DNA of 64,000 nucleotides, from contig NZ_CP094984.1 of assembly GCF_022869865.1 (NCBI RefSeq), positions 868,001-932,000 of the forward strand. Reading direction: 5' to 3'. This DNA is from Arthrobacter zhangbolii. GTDB taxonomy: Bacteria; Actinomycetota; Actinomycetes; Actinomycetales; Micrococcaceae. The notes beneath the pieces are model-generated. The model had not been told where the DNA came from, did no database searches, and worked only from the letters and a program-made list of their open reading frames with translations. This document shows positions 8,581 to 17,036 of this stretch, piece after piece. The first letter of the stretch is position 1; every line of letters starts with the position of its first letter. The translations under genes were made by a program, and so were the position numbers.

Positions 8581-8800
8581 ATTTCCCCCACTGCATAAAG
8601 GTCGTATTTCCTACGCCGGAGTTTTCCTCCGCCGTTAGCCTACTGTTCTCCGGCACGTAAACTGCACCGTTTAGCGTGGCACACATATAGTCGTGGGGCT
8701 CGGCACGTATTTACGGCCAAAATGCGAATTGGGCCTACCATCGACGAGGACAGGCCCCCGGCGCGGGGGCGGAAAAACCAAGCGGAAGTGGTCCCGGCAG

Positions 8801-9655
8801 GTGGCAGAAAAAGCAGAATCTAACGTACCGGGACGGCATATTCCGCTGGTGGTGGGGCACCGCGGCAACAGCGGGTTCGCGCCGGAGAACACGGCGGCCG
8901 CCTTTGCACAGGCCGCTGTGGCCGGGGCAAACATGATTGAAACCGATGTCCGGCTTACCGCCGACGGCGAATTGTTCCTTTTCCATGACGAAACCGGCGT
9001 CCGCACCACCAACGTGGCGCAGGTTTACCCCCTGCGCGCCGAGGATCCCATCACCTCTTTCACTGCCGGGGAACTGCGCAGGCTCGACGCCGGAGCCCAT
9101 TTCGGCCCGGAGTACGCGGGGGAGCCGATTGTGTTCCTCTCCGAGCTGCCTGCAGCGCTCGGCTTTGAGCTCGGCGTTAACCTTGAGATCAAGTCACCGG
9201 TCAGTTCACCGGGAGTGGAGCAGGAACTGGCCCTGATGCTGGCCGGGAACAGGGACTGGGCGCAGCTGCTCGAAACACAGCAGCTGGCCGTGAGCTCCTT
9301 TGACCCCGCCTCCGTCAGCAGGCTGGCCGACCTGCACCTGCCCGCCTGGCAGCTGGTTTCCACCGATCCGGACGCTGTGCTGCTTGCGCGCACGGACCCC
9401 CGGGTCAGGGGAGTGGTGGCTGATCACCGGTGCCTGACCGCCCAGGGTGCAGCGGCCGTCCGTGCCGCCGAACTGGGGCTGTGGGTCTACACCGTGAACT
9501 CGGATGCCGACACGGCTGCTGTCCTTGCGTTGGGCGTGGACGCGGTCATCACGGATTTCCCGGGTAACCTGCTGGCGCCGGCTGTTGCGGGCGGACCCGC
9601 GGATGCAGGCCGGGACACCAGCGAGGAGCCGCCGGCCGTCCCGGTTGTCCGATAG
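8801..9655 (+). CDS. Glycerophosphodiester phosphodiesterase
   Basis: The protein has the GDPD catalytic signature: GHRGNSGFAPENT (His20-Arg21 and Glu29 if counted from 8801), then IETDVRLTADGELFLFHD carrying the Glu/Asp metal ligands and the second His. It would release glycerol-3-phosphate and an alcohol from glycerophosphodiesters. The frame is open back to a GTG at 8693, but residues before the GTG at 8801 are basic and low-complexity and precede the barrel, so I chose 8801 (284 residues). No signal peptide is seen, so it is probably cytoplasmic. An UgpABE-like importer lies 7 kb further right. The upstream gap 8641-8718 has CGGCACGTA twice, exactly 50 bases apart. Confidence 0.85.
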   Translation: MAEKAESNVPGRHIPLVVGHRGNSGFAPENTAAAFAQAAVAGANMIETDVRLTADGELFLFHDETGVRTTNVAQVYPLRAEDPITSFTAGELRRLDAGAHFGPEYAGEPIVFLSELPAALGFELGVNLEIKSPVSSPGVEQELALMLAGNRDWAQLLETQQLAVSSFDPASVSRLADLHLPAWQLVSTDPDAVLLARTDPRVRGVVADHRCLTAQGAAAVRAAELGLWVYTVNSDADTAAVLALGVDAVITDFPGNLLAPAVAGGPADAGRDTSEEPPAVPVVR

Positions 9656-9757
9656 CCCGGGCCCGCCGCAACGCGCCTCCGTTGACCCGGCCATGGGCAG
9701 GTTCCAGACTGGGTGAAGAGCACGTTCGCTGTCCGTCACCGACCAAAGGCGGGTTCC

Positions 9758-10666
9758 ATGGACAAGAACTTCCTGAGCTTTCCCGACTGGCAGGCCACTG
9801 CGGACACACTGCATCTGTATCTCCAGGTGGCGGGCAAGGTGAAACTGCAGCGCAGCTATCCCGAACCTGAATGGGGGCACGTGCGGATGCCGCTCACCGT
9901 CCAGGGCATCGGCACCGGCGTCATTCCCGGCCCGGACACAAACTTCGAAATCTACTTCAACCTGCGCCGGCACCACGTGGACGTCCAGAACAGCAACGGC
10001 ATCCGCACCCGGCTGGACCTGAATGACGGCCTGAGTGTTGCAGACTTTTACCAGCAGCTGATGGCGGCCCTCGAGTTCATCCAGGCGCCCACCGCAGTCA
10101 ACACGCAACCGCAGGAATTCCATGACCCGGTGCCTTTTCCCGAAGACACCAGGCACCATACCTATGACCGGCATGCCGTGGAATTGTTCCTGGACAACCT
10201 GCACTTCGCACAGCGCGGCCTGACACAGTTCCTCGCCCCGCAGCGCGGCAAAGTGCACCTCCCGGCCTATTGGTTCGGAACCATGGACCTGTCCGGAGCC
10301 CTCTACAGCGGGCAGTCCGCCCCCTATCCGGGCCGCGGACGGATCTCGGCCAACAGCTTTGATGAGAGGTTCTGCGAGTTCGGTTTCTGGCCCGGGGACC
10401 CGTCCTTTACTGACCCGGCCTTTTACGTTATGCCCTACCCGTTCCTGTCCAACATCGGCAGTTACGAGAGCATGCTCTCCCCGTCCAAGGCACGGTTCCT
10501 GGCCAAATCCAGCGAATTTGTCCTCACCCTCGAGGACGCCTTTTCCTATCCCCATCCGCAGCAGGTCGTGGTGGATTTTTGCCGCACCTGCTTTGACATT
10601 CTGCAGCGGATGGATCCGTGGAATGACATCGAATGGATTACGGAACCGCTGACGTATTCGAGGTGA
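9758..10666 (+). CDS. DUF5996 family protein
   Basis: The 302-residue protein starts at an ATG (MDKNFLSFPDW) preceded by AAAGGCGGG about 5 bases away; a longer frame from GTG 9713 has a weaker context. It matches the DUF5996 family by its opening (FPDWQATADTLHLYLQVAGKVKL), the central WGHVRMPLTVQGIGTG and the C-terminal AFYVMPYPFL and LTLEDAFSYPHPQ blocks. The function of the family is unknown. It contains many aromatic and His residues but no recognised catalytic motif, signal peptide or membrane segment. It stands alone between the GDPD gene and the deoxyribose regulator. Confidence 0.8.
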   Translation: MDKNFLSFPDWQATADTLHLYLQVAGKVKLQRSYPEPEWGHVRMPLTVQGIGTGVIPGPDTNFEIYFNLRRHHVDVQNSNGIRTRLDLNDGLSVADFYQQLMAALEFIQAPTAVNTQPQEFHDPVPFPEDTRHHTYDRHAVELFLDNLHFAQRGLTQFLAPQRGKVHLPAYWFGTMDLSGALYSGQSAPYPGRGRISANSFDERFCEFGFWPGDPSFTDPAFYVMPYPFLSNIGSYESMLSPSKARFLAKSSEFVLTLEDAFSYPHPQQVVVDFCRTCFDILQRMDPWNDIEWITEPLTYSR

Positions 10667-10758
10667 GGGGGAAACCCGCGCCTGTGACCGCCGTCGCGTC
10701 CTGAAGATGGAAGAATCATGTGGGCAACCTCATGGGGAGGGGCGACGAAGGGGTCACT

Positions 10759-11709
10759 ATGGATGCACGCGATGATCAGGCGCTGGACGCGGTCAAGCTT
10801 TACTACGAGACGGGGCTCTCGCAGAGCGAAGTGGCGGCACGCCTGGGGCTTTCACGTCCAACGGTGTCCAAACTGATCCAATACGGCAAGGACCGCGGAT
10901 ACGTCAGTATCCGCATCCACGATCCCCGGGAACAGGAATCCAGCCTCGCCGCCGAGCTGCGCGCAGCCTTCGGACTGCAGGAGGTCCGGCTGGCCGTGGT
11001 GCCCGATCCCGCGGCCCTGACCCGCGATCTGGGCAAGGTGGGGGCCGGGCTGCTGGCCGAGAACGTGCATGACGGGGATCTGGTGGGCGTGACCTGGGGG
11101 CAGACCATGTATTCGGTGGCCCGGAGCCTGTCCCGGCAGGAACGCCGGGGCGTGGAGATCATCCAGCTCAAGGGCGGGGTTTCCTACACCACCAGGGTTA
11201 CCAATGACTTCGAAACCATCACCTTGTTCTGCAACGCGTTCGGAGCGTTTGCCCGGACCCTGCCGCTGCCCGTGATTTTCGACAGTGTGGAGGTCAAACG
11301 GCTGGTGGAGGGGGAGAAGCACATCCGGCGCGTTATGGAGATGGGCCGTGAGGCCGACGTCGCCGTCTTCACCGTGGGTGCCATCCGACCCGATGCGATG
11401 CTCTTCAACCTCGGGTATCTCAGTGAAACGGAGAAGGCAGGCATCGCGGCACGGGCAGTCGGAGACATCTGCTCACGCTTTTTCGATGAGGACGGCAATC
11501 CGTGTGTGCCGCAGTTGGATGAGCGGACCGTCGGGATCTCCCTGGCCGACCTGCGCGGCATCCGCACCCGGCTGCTGGTGGCCGGCGGGCAGGAAAAGGT
11601 TCCGGCCATCGAGGCCGCGCTGCGGGCGGGGTACGCCACACATCTGGTGATTGATCAGGAGGCTGCCCGGGAGGTCCTGAACATGGCGCGGCAGCGCGCC
11701 GCCTCGTAG
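10759..11709 (+). CDS. deoR: SorC/DeoR-family transcriptional regulator of the deoxyribose operon
   Basis: The 316-residue protein (ATG at 10759 after AAGGGG, 5-base gap) has an N-terminal helix-turn-helix (YYETGLSQSEVAARLGLSRPTVSKLIQYG, about 15-43) and a SorC sugar-phosphate-binding domain (about 65-310) with GDLVGVTWGQTM. This is the architecture of Bacillus DeoR, which responds to deoxyribose-5-phosphate. It lies directly upstream of deoC and in the same direction, 93 bases away, so the effector is probably the deoC substrate. Longer starts at 10720 (GTG) and 10732 are possible but less well placed. Confidence 0.88.
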   Translation: MDARDDQALDAVKLYYETGLSQSEVAARLGLSRPTVSKLIQYGKDRGYVSIRIHDPREQESSLAAELRAAFGLQEVRLAVVPDPAALTRDLGKVGAGLLAENVHDGDLVGVTWGQTMYSVARSLSRQERRGVEIIQLKGGVSYTTRVTNDFETITLFCNAFGAFARTLPLPVIFDSVEVKRLVEGEKHIRRVMEMGREADVAVFTVGAIRPDAMLFNLGYLSETEKAGIAARAVGDICSRFFDEDGNPCVPQLDERTVGISLADLRGIRTRLLVAGGQEKVPAIEAALRAGYATHLVIDQEAAREVLNMARQRAAS

Positions 11710-11721
11710 CCGCGACTCGTA

Positions 11722-11773
11722 TTCACATATGTAAAACGGTGATTTGACATGTGTTCCGAGCCACTTCTACAGT
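11722..11773 (+). promoter_or_regulatory. Promoter and operator palindrome of the deo operon
   Basis: TTGACA (11744-11749) and TACAGT (11768-11773) are spaced by 18 bases and fit a housekeeping promoter about 30 bases before deoC. TTCACATATGTAAA (11722-11735) is a 14-base palindrome with one mismatched pair just upstream of the -35 element, and the related half-site ACATGTG (11747-11753) overlaps the -35 element. The arrangement suits control by the adjacent SorC/DeoR regulator; binding is inferred. Confidence 0.65.
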
Positions 11774-11802
11774 GAGTGAAAACCCTCAATGAGGAGGCTC
11801 AC

Positions 11803-12459
11803 ATGTCGAAGATTTCGCAGCTCATCGATCACACCCTGCTTGCCCCGACGGCAACCGCAGCGCAGATCGAAACCCTTGTCCGGGAAGCGGTTACCCACGA
11901 ATTCAAGACGGTCTGCGTCAACCCGGCCTGGGTTGGACTGGCCAGCCGCGCTGCCGAAGGCACTCCGGTCGGCATCTGCACCGTGGTCGGTTTCCCGCTG
12001 GGCGCATCCACCACCGCCGTCAAGGTTTTCGAAACCACCGACGCCATCGCCAACGGCGCGGACGAAGTGGACATGGTCATCAACATCGGCTGGGCGCTCG
12101 CCGGGGCCTGGGACGACGTCGAAGCGGAGATCCGCGCCGTCGTCGAGGCCGCCCGGGGCAAGGCACTGGTCAAGGTCATCCTGGAAACCTGCCTTCTGGA
12201 CGCCGAGCAGACCGCCGAAGCCTCCCGCTGCAGCGTTGCCGCCGGTGCCGACTTCGTAAAGACCTCCACCGGCTTCTCCAAGCACGGCGCCACCGTGGAC
12301 GCGGTAACGATCATGCGTGAAACCGTTGGCCCCGACCTGGGTGTCAAGGCCTCCGGCGGCGTCCGCACGGCCGAGGACCTCGCCCGCATGGTCGATGCCG
12401 GCGCCACCCGCATCGGTGCCTCCGCCGGCGCTGCCATCCTTGCAGGCAGCGCCGCCTAA
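11803..12459 (+). CDS. deoC: Deoxyribose-phosphate aldolase
   Basis: The enzyme cleaves 2-deoxyribose-5-phosphate to glyceraldehyde-3-phosphate and acetaldehyde. The Schiff-base lysine is Lys153 in [14 protein letters not shown], with Lys182 in VKASGGVRT and Asp90 in GADEVDMV completing the active site. The length of 218 residues is normal. The ATG at 11803 follows a strong GAGGAGG site; an in-frame ATG exists a little earlier but lacks this spacing. The TAA overlaps the ATG of the permease (TAATG), so translation is coupled. Confidence 0.97.
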   Translation: MSKISQLIDHTLLAPTATAAQIETLVREAVTHEFKTVCVNPAWVGLASRAAEGTPVGICTVVGFPLGASTTAVKVFETTDAIANGADEVDMVINIGWALAGAWDDVEAEIRAVVEAARGKALVKVILETCLLDAEQTAEASRCSVAAGADFVKTSTGFSKHGATVDAVTIMRETVGPDLGVKASGGVRTAEDLARMVDAGATRIGASAGAAILAGSAA

Positions 12460-13805
12460 TGCTCTTCAAGACCTCCGCAGTCCAGCAGCCGGACGGCTAT
12501 CTCAGCCGTATTCCGTGGTTCCAGTTCCTGCTGATTTCCCTCTGCTTTCCGCTCTGGGGAGCCGCGGCGAGCCTGAACGAAATCCTCATTACGCAGTTCA
12601 AATCGGTTTTCACGCTCTCGGACCTGGCCACCGCCTTTGTTCAGTCGGCGTTCTACGGCGGCTACTTCCTGATCGCCATCCCCGCCTCCCGGATCATCCG
12701 CCGGTTCACTTACAAAACCGGCATCCTCATTGGCCTGGGCGTCTACATCCTCGGCTGCGCAGCCTTCTTCCCGGCCTCGCACATGGCCACCTACAGCATG
12801 TTCCTGGTGGCACTGTTTGCCATCGCCATCGGCCTCAGCTTCCTTGAGACCGCGTGCAACACCTACTCCACCCTGCTCGGTCCGAAGCCCACCTCCACGT
12901 GGCGGCTGAACGTCTCCCAGACCTTTACGCCCATCGGCTCCATCCTGGGCATCCTGCTGGGCAAATACCTGGTCTTTACCGACGGCGCTACGCTGGACAG
13001 CCAGATGGAAGGCATGTCCGCCGCGGAGAAAACCGCCTTCAGCGCGGAAATGCTGCAGCGCACCCTGCTGCCCTACAAATACATCATCATGATCCTGATC
13101 GTCGTCTTTATTGTGGTGGCACTGACAAAGTTCCCGCGCTGCAAGCCGCTGCGCGACCGGACACACGAGGCCACGGCCCGGATCGGTGAGACCCTGGCCT
13201 ACCTTGGCCGCAACAAGGAATTTCTGCGCGGCATCTTCGCCCAGTTCATGTACGTGGGTATGCAGACGGCCGTCTGGTCCTTCACCATCCGGCTCGCCCT
13301 GAACCTGGATGACTCCATCAATGAGCGCACTGCCACGAACTACATGGCTTTCGCCTTCGTCGCCTTCTTCCTGGGCAAGGTCATCGCGAACTTCCTGATT
13401 ATCCGCTTCGACGTCAACGCGGTGCTCATGGGCTTCGCCGCCCTGGGCAGCCTGGCACTGGTTTACGTCATGCTGGTCCCGAACATCACCGCCGTCTGGG
13501 CGGCAGTGCTGGTCTCCGGCCTGTTTGGACCCTGCTGGGCCACCATCTTCGGCCGCACCCTGGACACCATCGAAGACAAGCGGCACCAGGAAACCGGCGG
13601 GGCCGTCCTGGTCATGGCCATTGTGGGCGGCGCGGTCATCCCGGTCCTCCAGGGCCTGGTCTCGGATGTCTCCGGTTCCCTGCAGTTCTCCTTCGTGGTT
13701 TCGCTGGTCTGCTTCCTGGCAGTGCTGCTGCACTTCGGCCGGCTGCGCCGCGTGGCACGCTCCTCCGCGGCGCCGGAAAGGACGGCCGAGCATGTATCGC
13801 ATTAA
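12459..13805 (+). CDS. deoP: FucP-like MFS sugar permease, probable deoxyribose transporter
   Basis: The 448-residue protein has about twelve membrane segments and matches the L-fucose/proton symporter branch of the MFS (FFLGKVIANF, the NTYSTLLGP loop near residue 133 and GRTLDTIED near 363). It overlaps deoC by one base and is overlapped by the next gene by 14 bases. In the known enteric deoxyribose clusters (deoQKPX) the permease DeoP is a member of this same family, so 2-deoxyribose is the best-supported substrate. The assignment rests on family plus context. Confidence 0.85.
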   Translation: MLFKTSAVQQPDGYLSRIPWFQFLLISLCFPLWGAAASLNEILITQFKSVFTLSDLATAFVQSAFYGGYFLIAIPASRIIRRFTYKTGILIGLGVYILGCAAFFPASHMATYSMFLVALFAIAIGLSFLETACNTYSTLLGPKPTSTWRLNVSQTFTPIGSILGILLGKYLVFTDGATLDSQMEGMSAAEKTAFSAEMLQRTLLPYKYIIMILIVVFIVVALTKFPRCKPLRDRTHEATARIGETLAYLGRNKEFLRGIFAQFMYVGMQTAVWSFTIRLALNLDDSINERTATNYMAFAFVAFFLGKVIANFLIIRFDVNAVLMGFAALGSLALVYVMLVPNITAVWAAVLVSGLFGPCWATIFGRTLDTIEDKRHQETGGAVLVMAIVGGAVIPVLQGLVSDVSGSLQFSFVVSLVCFLAVLLHFGRLRRVARSSAAPERTAEHVSH

Positions 13806-14814
13806 TCTGGCCCGCGCGTCCTTCTCGGCTGCCGAGGTCACCCTCGCGGAATCCGAGGAATTCACGGTCACCGGCATCCGCTATCCCAGCGGCATCGAGT
13901 CCGTCACGGTGCGCAACTCCCGCGGCCGGGTGGAAGTCCTGCCGTTTATGGGCCAGATGGTCTGGGATGCGGAGTTCGACGGCGTGAGCCTGCGAATGGA
14001 CTCAACGTTCCGCCAGCCCCGGCCGGCCACCCTCATTGAGGACACCTACGGCTGCTTCGCATTCCACTCCGGCCTGCTCGCGGCCGGCTGCCCGGCACCG
14101 GAGGACACCCACCCGCTGCACGGGGAATTCCCCTGCGCGGAGTTTGACGAAGCCTGGCTGGAGATCGACGCCGGCTCGGTGGCGGTTTCCGGACGCTACG
14201 AATACGTGAAGGGGTTCGGGGACCACTACACCGCCGTCCCCGCCGTCCGGTTGCACACCGGATCGGCCATGTTTGACATCGATCTGACCGTCACCAACCT
14301 GTCCGCGGCCCGCACCATGCCGCTGCAGTACATGTGCCACATGAACTACGCCTACGGTGACGGGGCACGCATGAGCCAGAACCTGCCCGACGGCGCGTTC
14401 CGGCTTCGGGAAACCGTGCCGGCGCACGTGACTCCCACGCCGCAGTGGACCGCCCTGAACGAGGCCATTCAGGGCGGCCGGGTCAACCCGGATGTGCTCG
14501 ATGCCGCGCAGGGCTACGATCCCGAAATTGTGTTCTTCGCAGATGACCTGGCGGCATACGGTCAGGACCTGGAATTCCTGTTGGAGCGCACAGACGGCAC
14601 CGCCTTCTGCACCCGGTTCTCCAGCACGGACTTCCCGGTGGCCACGCGCTGGCTGCTGCACAACCCCGATCAGCGGGTGGCGTCATTTGTCCTGCCCGGC
14701 ACCTCGCGGCCGGAAGGCTTCCTGGCCGCCAGGGCGGCCGGAACACTGATTGAACTGGCGCCGGGAGCCTCACGCTCCTTCTCCGTCAGCACCGGCATCA
14801 AAGAGGAGGCATAG
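13792..14814 (+). CDS. deoX: DUF4432 aldose-epimerase-like protein, probable deoxyribose mutarotase
   Basis: From the ATG at 13792 (GGAAAGGA about 9 bases upstream) the protein has 340 residues. It reads as a galactose-mutarotase-fold DUF4432 protein: EVLPFMGQMVWDAEFDG, CHMNYAYGDG and the conserved HPLHGEFP with a likely catalytic His. The enteric deoxyribose operon carries a DUF4432 protein (DeoX/DeoM) thought to interconvert anomers of deoxyribose before phosphorylation. The open frame extends far upstream inside the permease gene, but that part has no similarity to the family and was discarded. Confidence 0.82.
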   Translation: MYRINLARASFSAAEVTLAESEEFTVTGIRYPSGIESVTVRNSRGRVEVLPFMGQMVWDAEFDGVSLRMDSTFRQPRPATLIEDTYGCFAFHSGLLAAGCPAPEDTHPLHGEFPCAEFDEAWLEIDAGSVAVSGRYEYVKGFGDHYTAVPAVRLHTGSAMFDIDLTVTNLSAARTMPLQYMCHMNYAYGDGARMSQNLPDGAFRLRETVPAHVTPTPQWTALNEAIQGGRVNPDVLDAAQGYDPEIVFFADDLAAYGQDLEFLLERTDGTAFCTRFSSTDFPVATRWLLHNPDQRVASFVLPGTSRPEGFLAARAAGTLIELAPGASRSFSVSTGIKEEA

Positions 14815-14818
14815 CCCG

Positions 14819-15733
14819 TTGGATATTGCAGTGATCGGCTCAAACATGGTGGACCTGGTGTCCTACCTCAGCCGCATGCCGGACGAAGGCGAAACCGTCG
14901 AGGCCTGGGACTTCCAGATGGGCTGCGGGGGCAAGGGTGCCAACCAGGCCATGGCCGCCGCCCGGATGGGATCTTCAGTCCTGATGCTCACACGGGTGGG
15001 TAATGACGCGTTTGCCGAAACCACCCGGCGCAACTTCGAGGCCAACGGCATCGACACCACCTACGTGCTGGACACCGATGCCACCAGCGGAGTGGCGCCC
15101 ATCTTTGTGGATGACAACTCCCGCAACTCGATTGTCATCGCCAAGGGAGCCAACGCGTTCCTCACACCCGCTGACATCGAGGACGCCGCCGAGGCCATTG
15201 CACAGTGCTCGCTGATTGTGCTGCAGCTCGAAGTGAACCTGGAGACCGTCTACGCGGCCATCGACTTCGGTAACCGCCACGGCATTCCGGTACTGCTCAA
15301 CCCGGCACCGGCCACCCCGGAGCTGGACTTCGCACAGGTTGCCCGGTGCGACTACTTCGTGCCGAACGAGACCGAGCTGGCCCTGCTCACCGGTATGCCG
15401 GTGCAGACCCTGGACCAGGTGCAGGCGGCGGCGCAGACCATCCTGGACCACGGCGTGAAGAACGTTATTGTCACCATGGGGTCCCGCGGCGTTCTCTGGC
15501 TTTCCGCCGCCGGTTCCTCCTTCCTGGAGGGACGGACCGTGGCAGCATTGGACACCACCGGGGCAGGGGATGCGTTTATCGGCTGCTTCAGCCACTGCCT
15601 GGTGGAGACCGGTGACGTTCCGTCCGCACTGGCCACGGCCAACGCCTACGCCGCCGATTCAGTGACCCGGCGGGGCACCCAGACCTCCTATGCCACGCGT
15701 GATGCCTTTGAAAAGAGCATTGCCGCCGGATAA
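14819..15733 (+). CDS. deoK: Deoxyribokinase (PfkB family)
   Basis: The PfkB sugar kinase has 304 residues from a TTG start at 14819, chosen because GAGGAGG lies 9 bases upstream and LDIAVIGSNMVDL matches the family's first beta strand. It carries the GGKGANQA motif (about 37-44) and the DTTGAGDAF anion-hole and catalytic-base motif near residue 247. From memory, the GSNMVDL opening is closer to deoxyribokinases than to ribokinases, which have an Asn-Asp pair there. It produces deoxyribose-5-phosphate for deoC and ends the operon. Confidence 0.85.
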   Translation: MDIAVIGSNMVDLVSYLSRMPDEGETVEAWDFQMGCGGKGANQAMAAARMGSSVLMLTRVGNDAFAETTRRNFEANGIDTTYVLDTDATSGVAPIFVDDNSRNSIVIAKGANAFLTPADIEDAAEAIAQCSLIVLQLEVNLETVYAAIDFGNRHGIPVLLNPAPATPELDFAQVARCDYFVPNETELALLTGMPVQTLDQVQAAAQTILDHGVKNVIVTMGSRGVLWLSAAGSSFLEGRTVAALDTTGAGDAFIGCFSHCLVETGDVPSALATANAYAADSVTRRGTQTSYATRDAFEKSIAAG

Positions 15734-15747
15734 CAGATATACAGCTT

Positions 15748-15843
15748 GGCTGCGGCAGGCATTTTCCGCCGCCGCAGCCCGCACGGGCTGCCGCGACACG
15801 GTTCCGATCCCCCCATCGGATACCGCCGTCGCGGCAGCCTTTT
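15748..15843 (+). terminator. Terminator of the deo operon with overlapping alternative hairpins
   Basis: The terminator stem is GGCTGCCGCGAC (15786-15797) pairing perfectly with GTCGCGGCAGCC (15828-15839), with an inner CCGAT/ATCGG hairpin and a TTTT run. Two more perfect stems share its bases: GGCTGCGGC (15748-15756) with GCCGCAGCC (15771-15779), and GCAGCCCG (15774-15781) with CGGGCTGC (15784-15791). The middle stem excludes both others. It starts 15 bases after the deoK stop. Confidence 0.85.
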
Positions 15844-15929
15844 GTGTTGGCGGGTAATACGCGATATCCGTCGCGAGTGTTCATCAGGTGTTGGTCCTGC
15901 GTTTATTGTCTAGTCCGGAAAATTCGCTA

Positions 15930-16043
15930 GTGTGACACATGTAACACCAATATCTCGGTGCCCAACGCACCGCATAAGCATGGACGGAAATAACTGATGA
16001 GAATTTCATGGGGTGAATTGCTGCAGCTGGACGGAACCGTCCA
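15930..16043. promoter_or_regulatory. Operator-like repeats before the UgpABE-like importer
   Basis: In this 5' region, a partial palindrome at 15930-15947 (GTGT...ACAC ends, 14 of 18 bases symmetrical) is followed by TGGACGGAA at 15981-15989. The same nonamer recurs at 16028-16036, where it forms one arm of a perfect inverted repeat TGGACGG-AA-CCGTCCA (16028-16043) ending directly at the first possible ATG. Together these look like binding sites for one or two regulators. No regulator gene is adjacent. Confidence 0.5.
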
Positions 16044-17036
16044 ATGTCCGCGCAGCACACAAACAGCCGGGTTCCCCAATCCCGGCACGGGTGCATGAGC
16101 GCCGTCAGTAAACCGGCAGGCACCACCCGGAAAACAGCCAAAACGCAGCTGGACCGTCAAACGGATCGTGGCAGTTTCAAGGCTCTGTGGTACCTCGTGC
16201 CAGCCCTTGTGGTTTTCGCGGCATTTCTTTTCTATCCCCTTCTGCGCTCGGTGTTCCTGTCATTTCAGGGCAGCGACCTGTTCGGGCGCCCCTCGGGATT
16301 TGTCGGGTTCGACCAGTACACACGCCTGTTCACGGATTCGGGTTTCTGGACGGTTATGTGGGTAACCCTGGCCTTCACCGTCATGACGGTGGTTCCCTCC
16401 ATCGCCCTGGCGCTGGGCCTGGCCCTGCTGCTGCATCAAAAGATCAAGGCGGTGCGGTTTTTCCGTACGGCCTTCGCACTTCCCTTCGCCTATTCCGTGG
16501 CCACCGCCTCGGTGATTTTCGGGGTGATGTTCAACCAGGCCACCGGCGTACTCAACGGCATGTTGGGCTTCTTCGGGCTGGACCGCGTCGGCTGGCTGAC
16601 GGACCCGGCCTGGGCGCTGCTCTCGGTCTCGCTGGCCACGGTCTGGATGCAGCTTGGCTACAACCTGCTCGTCCTGTCCGCCGGCCTCGGAGCGGTTTCC
16701 GAGGACGTGGTGGAAGCGGCCCGGCTGGACGGAGCCCACGGCTGGCGGATGCAGCGCTCCATCATCATGCCGCTGCTCACGCCACAGCTGTTCTTCCTGC
16801 TGGTGACCGGCACCATCCACGCCCTGCAAAGCTTCGGACAGATCCACATCCTTACAAAGGGAGGCCCGCAGGACAGCACCACCACGCTTGTTTACTCCAT
16901 TTACGAGCAGGCCTTCGCCAATAACAACTCAAACTTCGGCTATGCCTCCGCCCAGGCCGTAGTCCTGCTGATCATTGTGGTGGCGGTATCCGCCATCCAA
17001 TTCGGCGTCCTGGAACGAAAGGTGTTCTACCGATGA
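16044..17036 (+). CDS. Sugar/glycerol-phosphate-type ABC transporter permease, UgpA-like
   Basis: The 330-residue permease has a charged N-terminal tail and six membrane segments from about residue 48. Its EAA loop (VEAARLDGAHGWRMQRSIIMPLL, about 226-248) is typical. It ends with the LERKVFYR tail seen in UgpA-like permeases. A second possible start is the ATG at 16095 (MSAVSKPAG), which would leave the inverted repeat 16028-16043 fully outside the gene; the Shine-Dalgarno signals are weak for both. It overlaps the next permease by four bases (ATGA). Confidence 0.85.
   Translation: MSAQHTNSRVPQSRHGCMSAVSKPAGTTRKTAKTQLDRQTDRGSFKALWYLVPALVVFAAFLFYPLLRSVFLSFQGSDLFGRPSGFVGFDQYTRLFTDSGFWTVMWVTLAFTVMTVVPSIALALGLALLLHQKIKAVRFFRTAFALPFAYSVATASVIFGVMFNQATGVLNGMLGFFGLDRVGWLTDPAWALLSVSLATVWMQLGYNLLVLSAGLGAVSEDVVEAARLDGAHGWRMQRSIIMPLLTPQLFFLLVTGTIHALQSFGQIHILTKGGPQDSTTTLVYSIYEQAFANNNSNFGYASAQAVVLLIIVVAVSAIQFGVLERKVFYR

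Noticed and set aside
9206-10555. Minus-strand open frame of 449 codons over the GDPD and DUF5996 genes
   Set aside because: It spans two real genes and the gap between them in antisense, with no recognisable domain and no ribosome-binding site.
12456-13877. Minus-strand frame of 473 codons opposite the permease gene
   Set aside because: Composition is His/Gln/Asp/Gly-rich as expected for the mirror of a hydrophobic membrane protein; no family is recognised.
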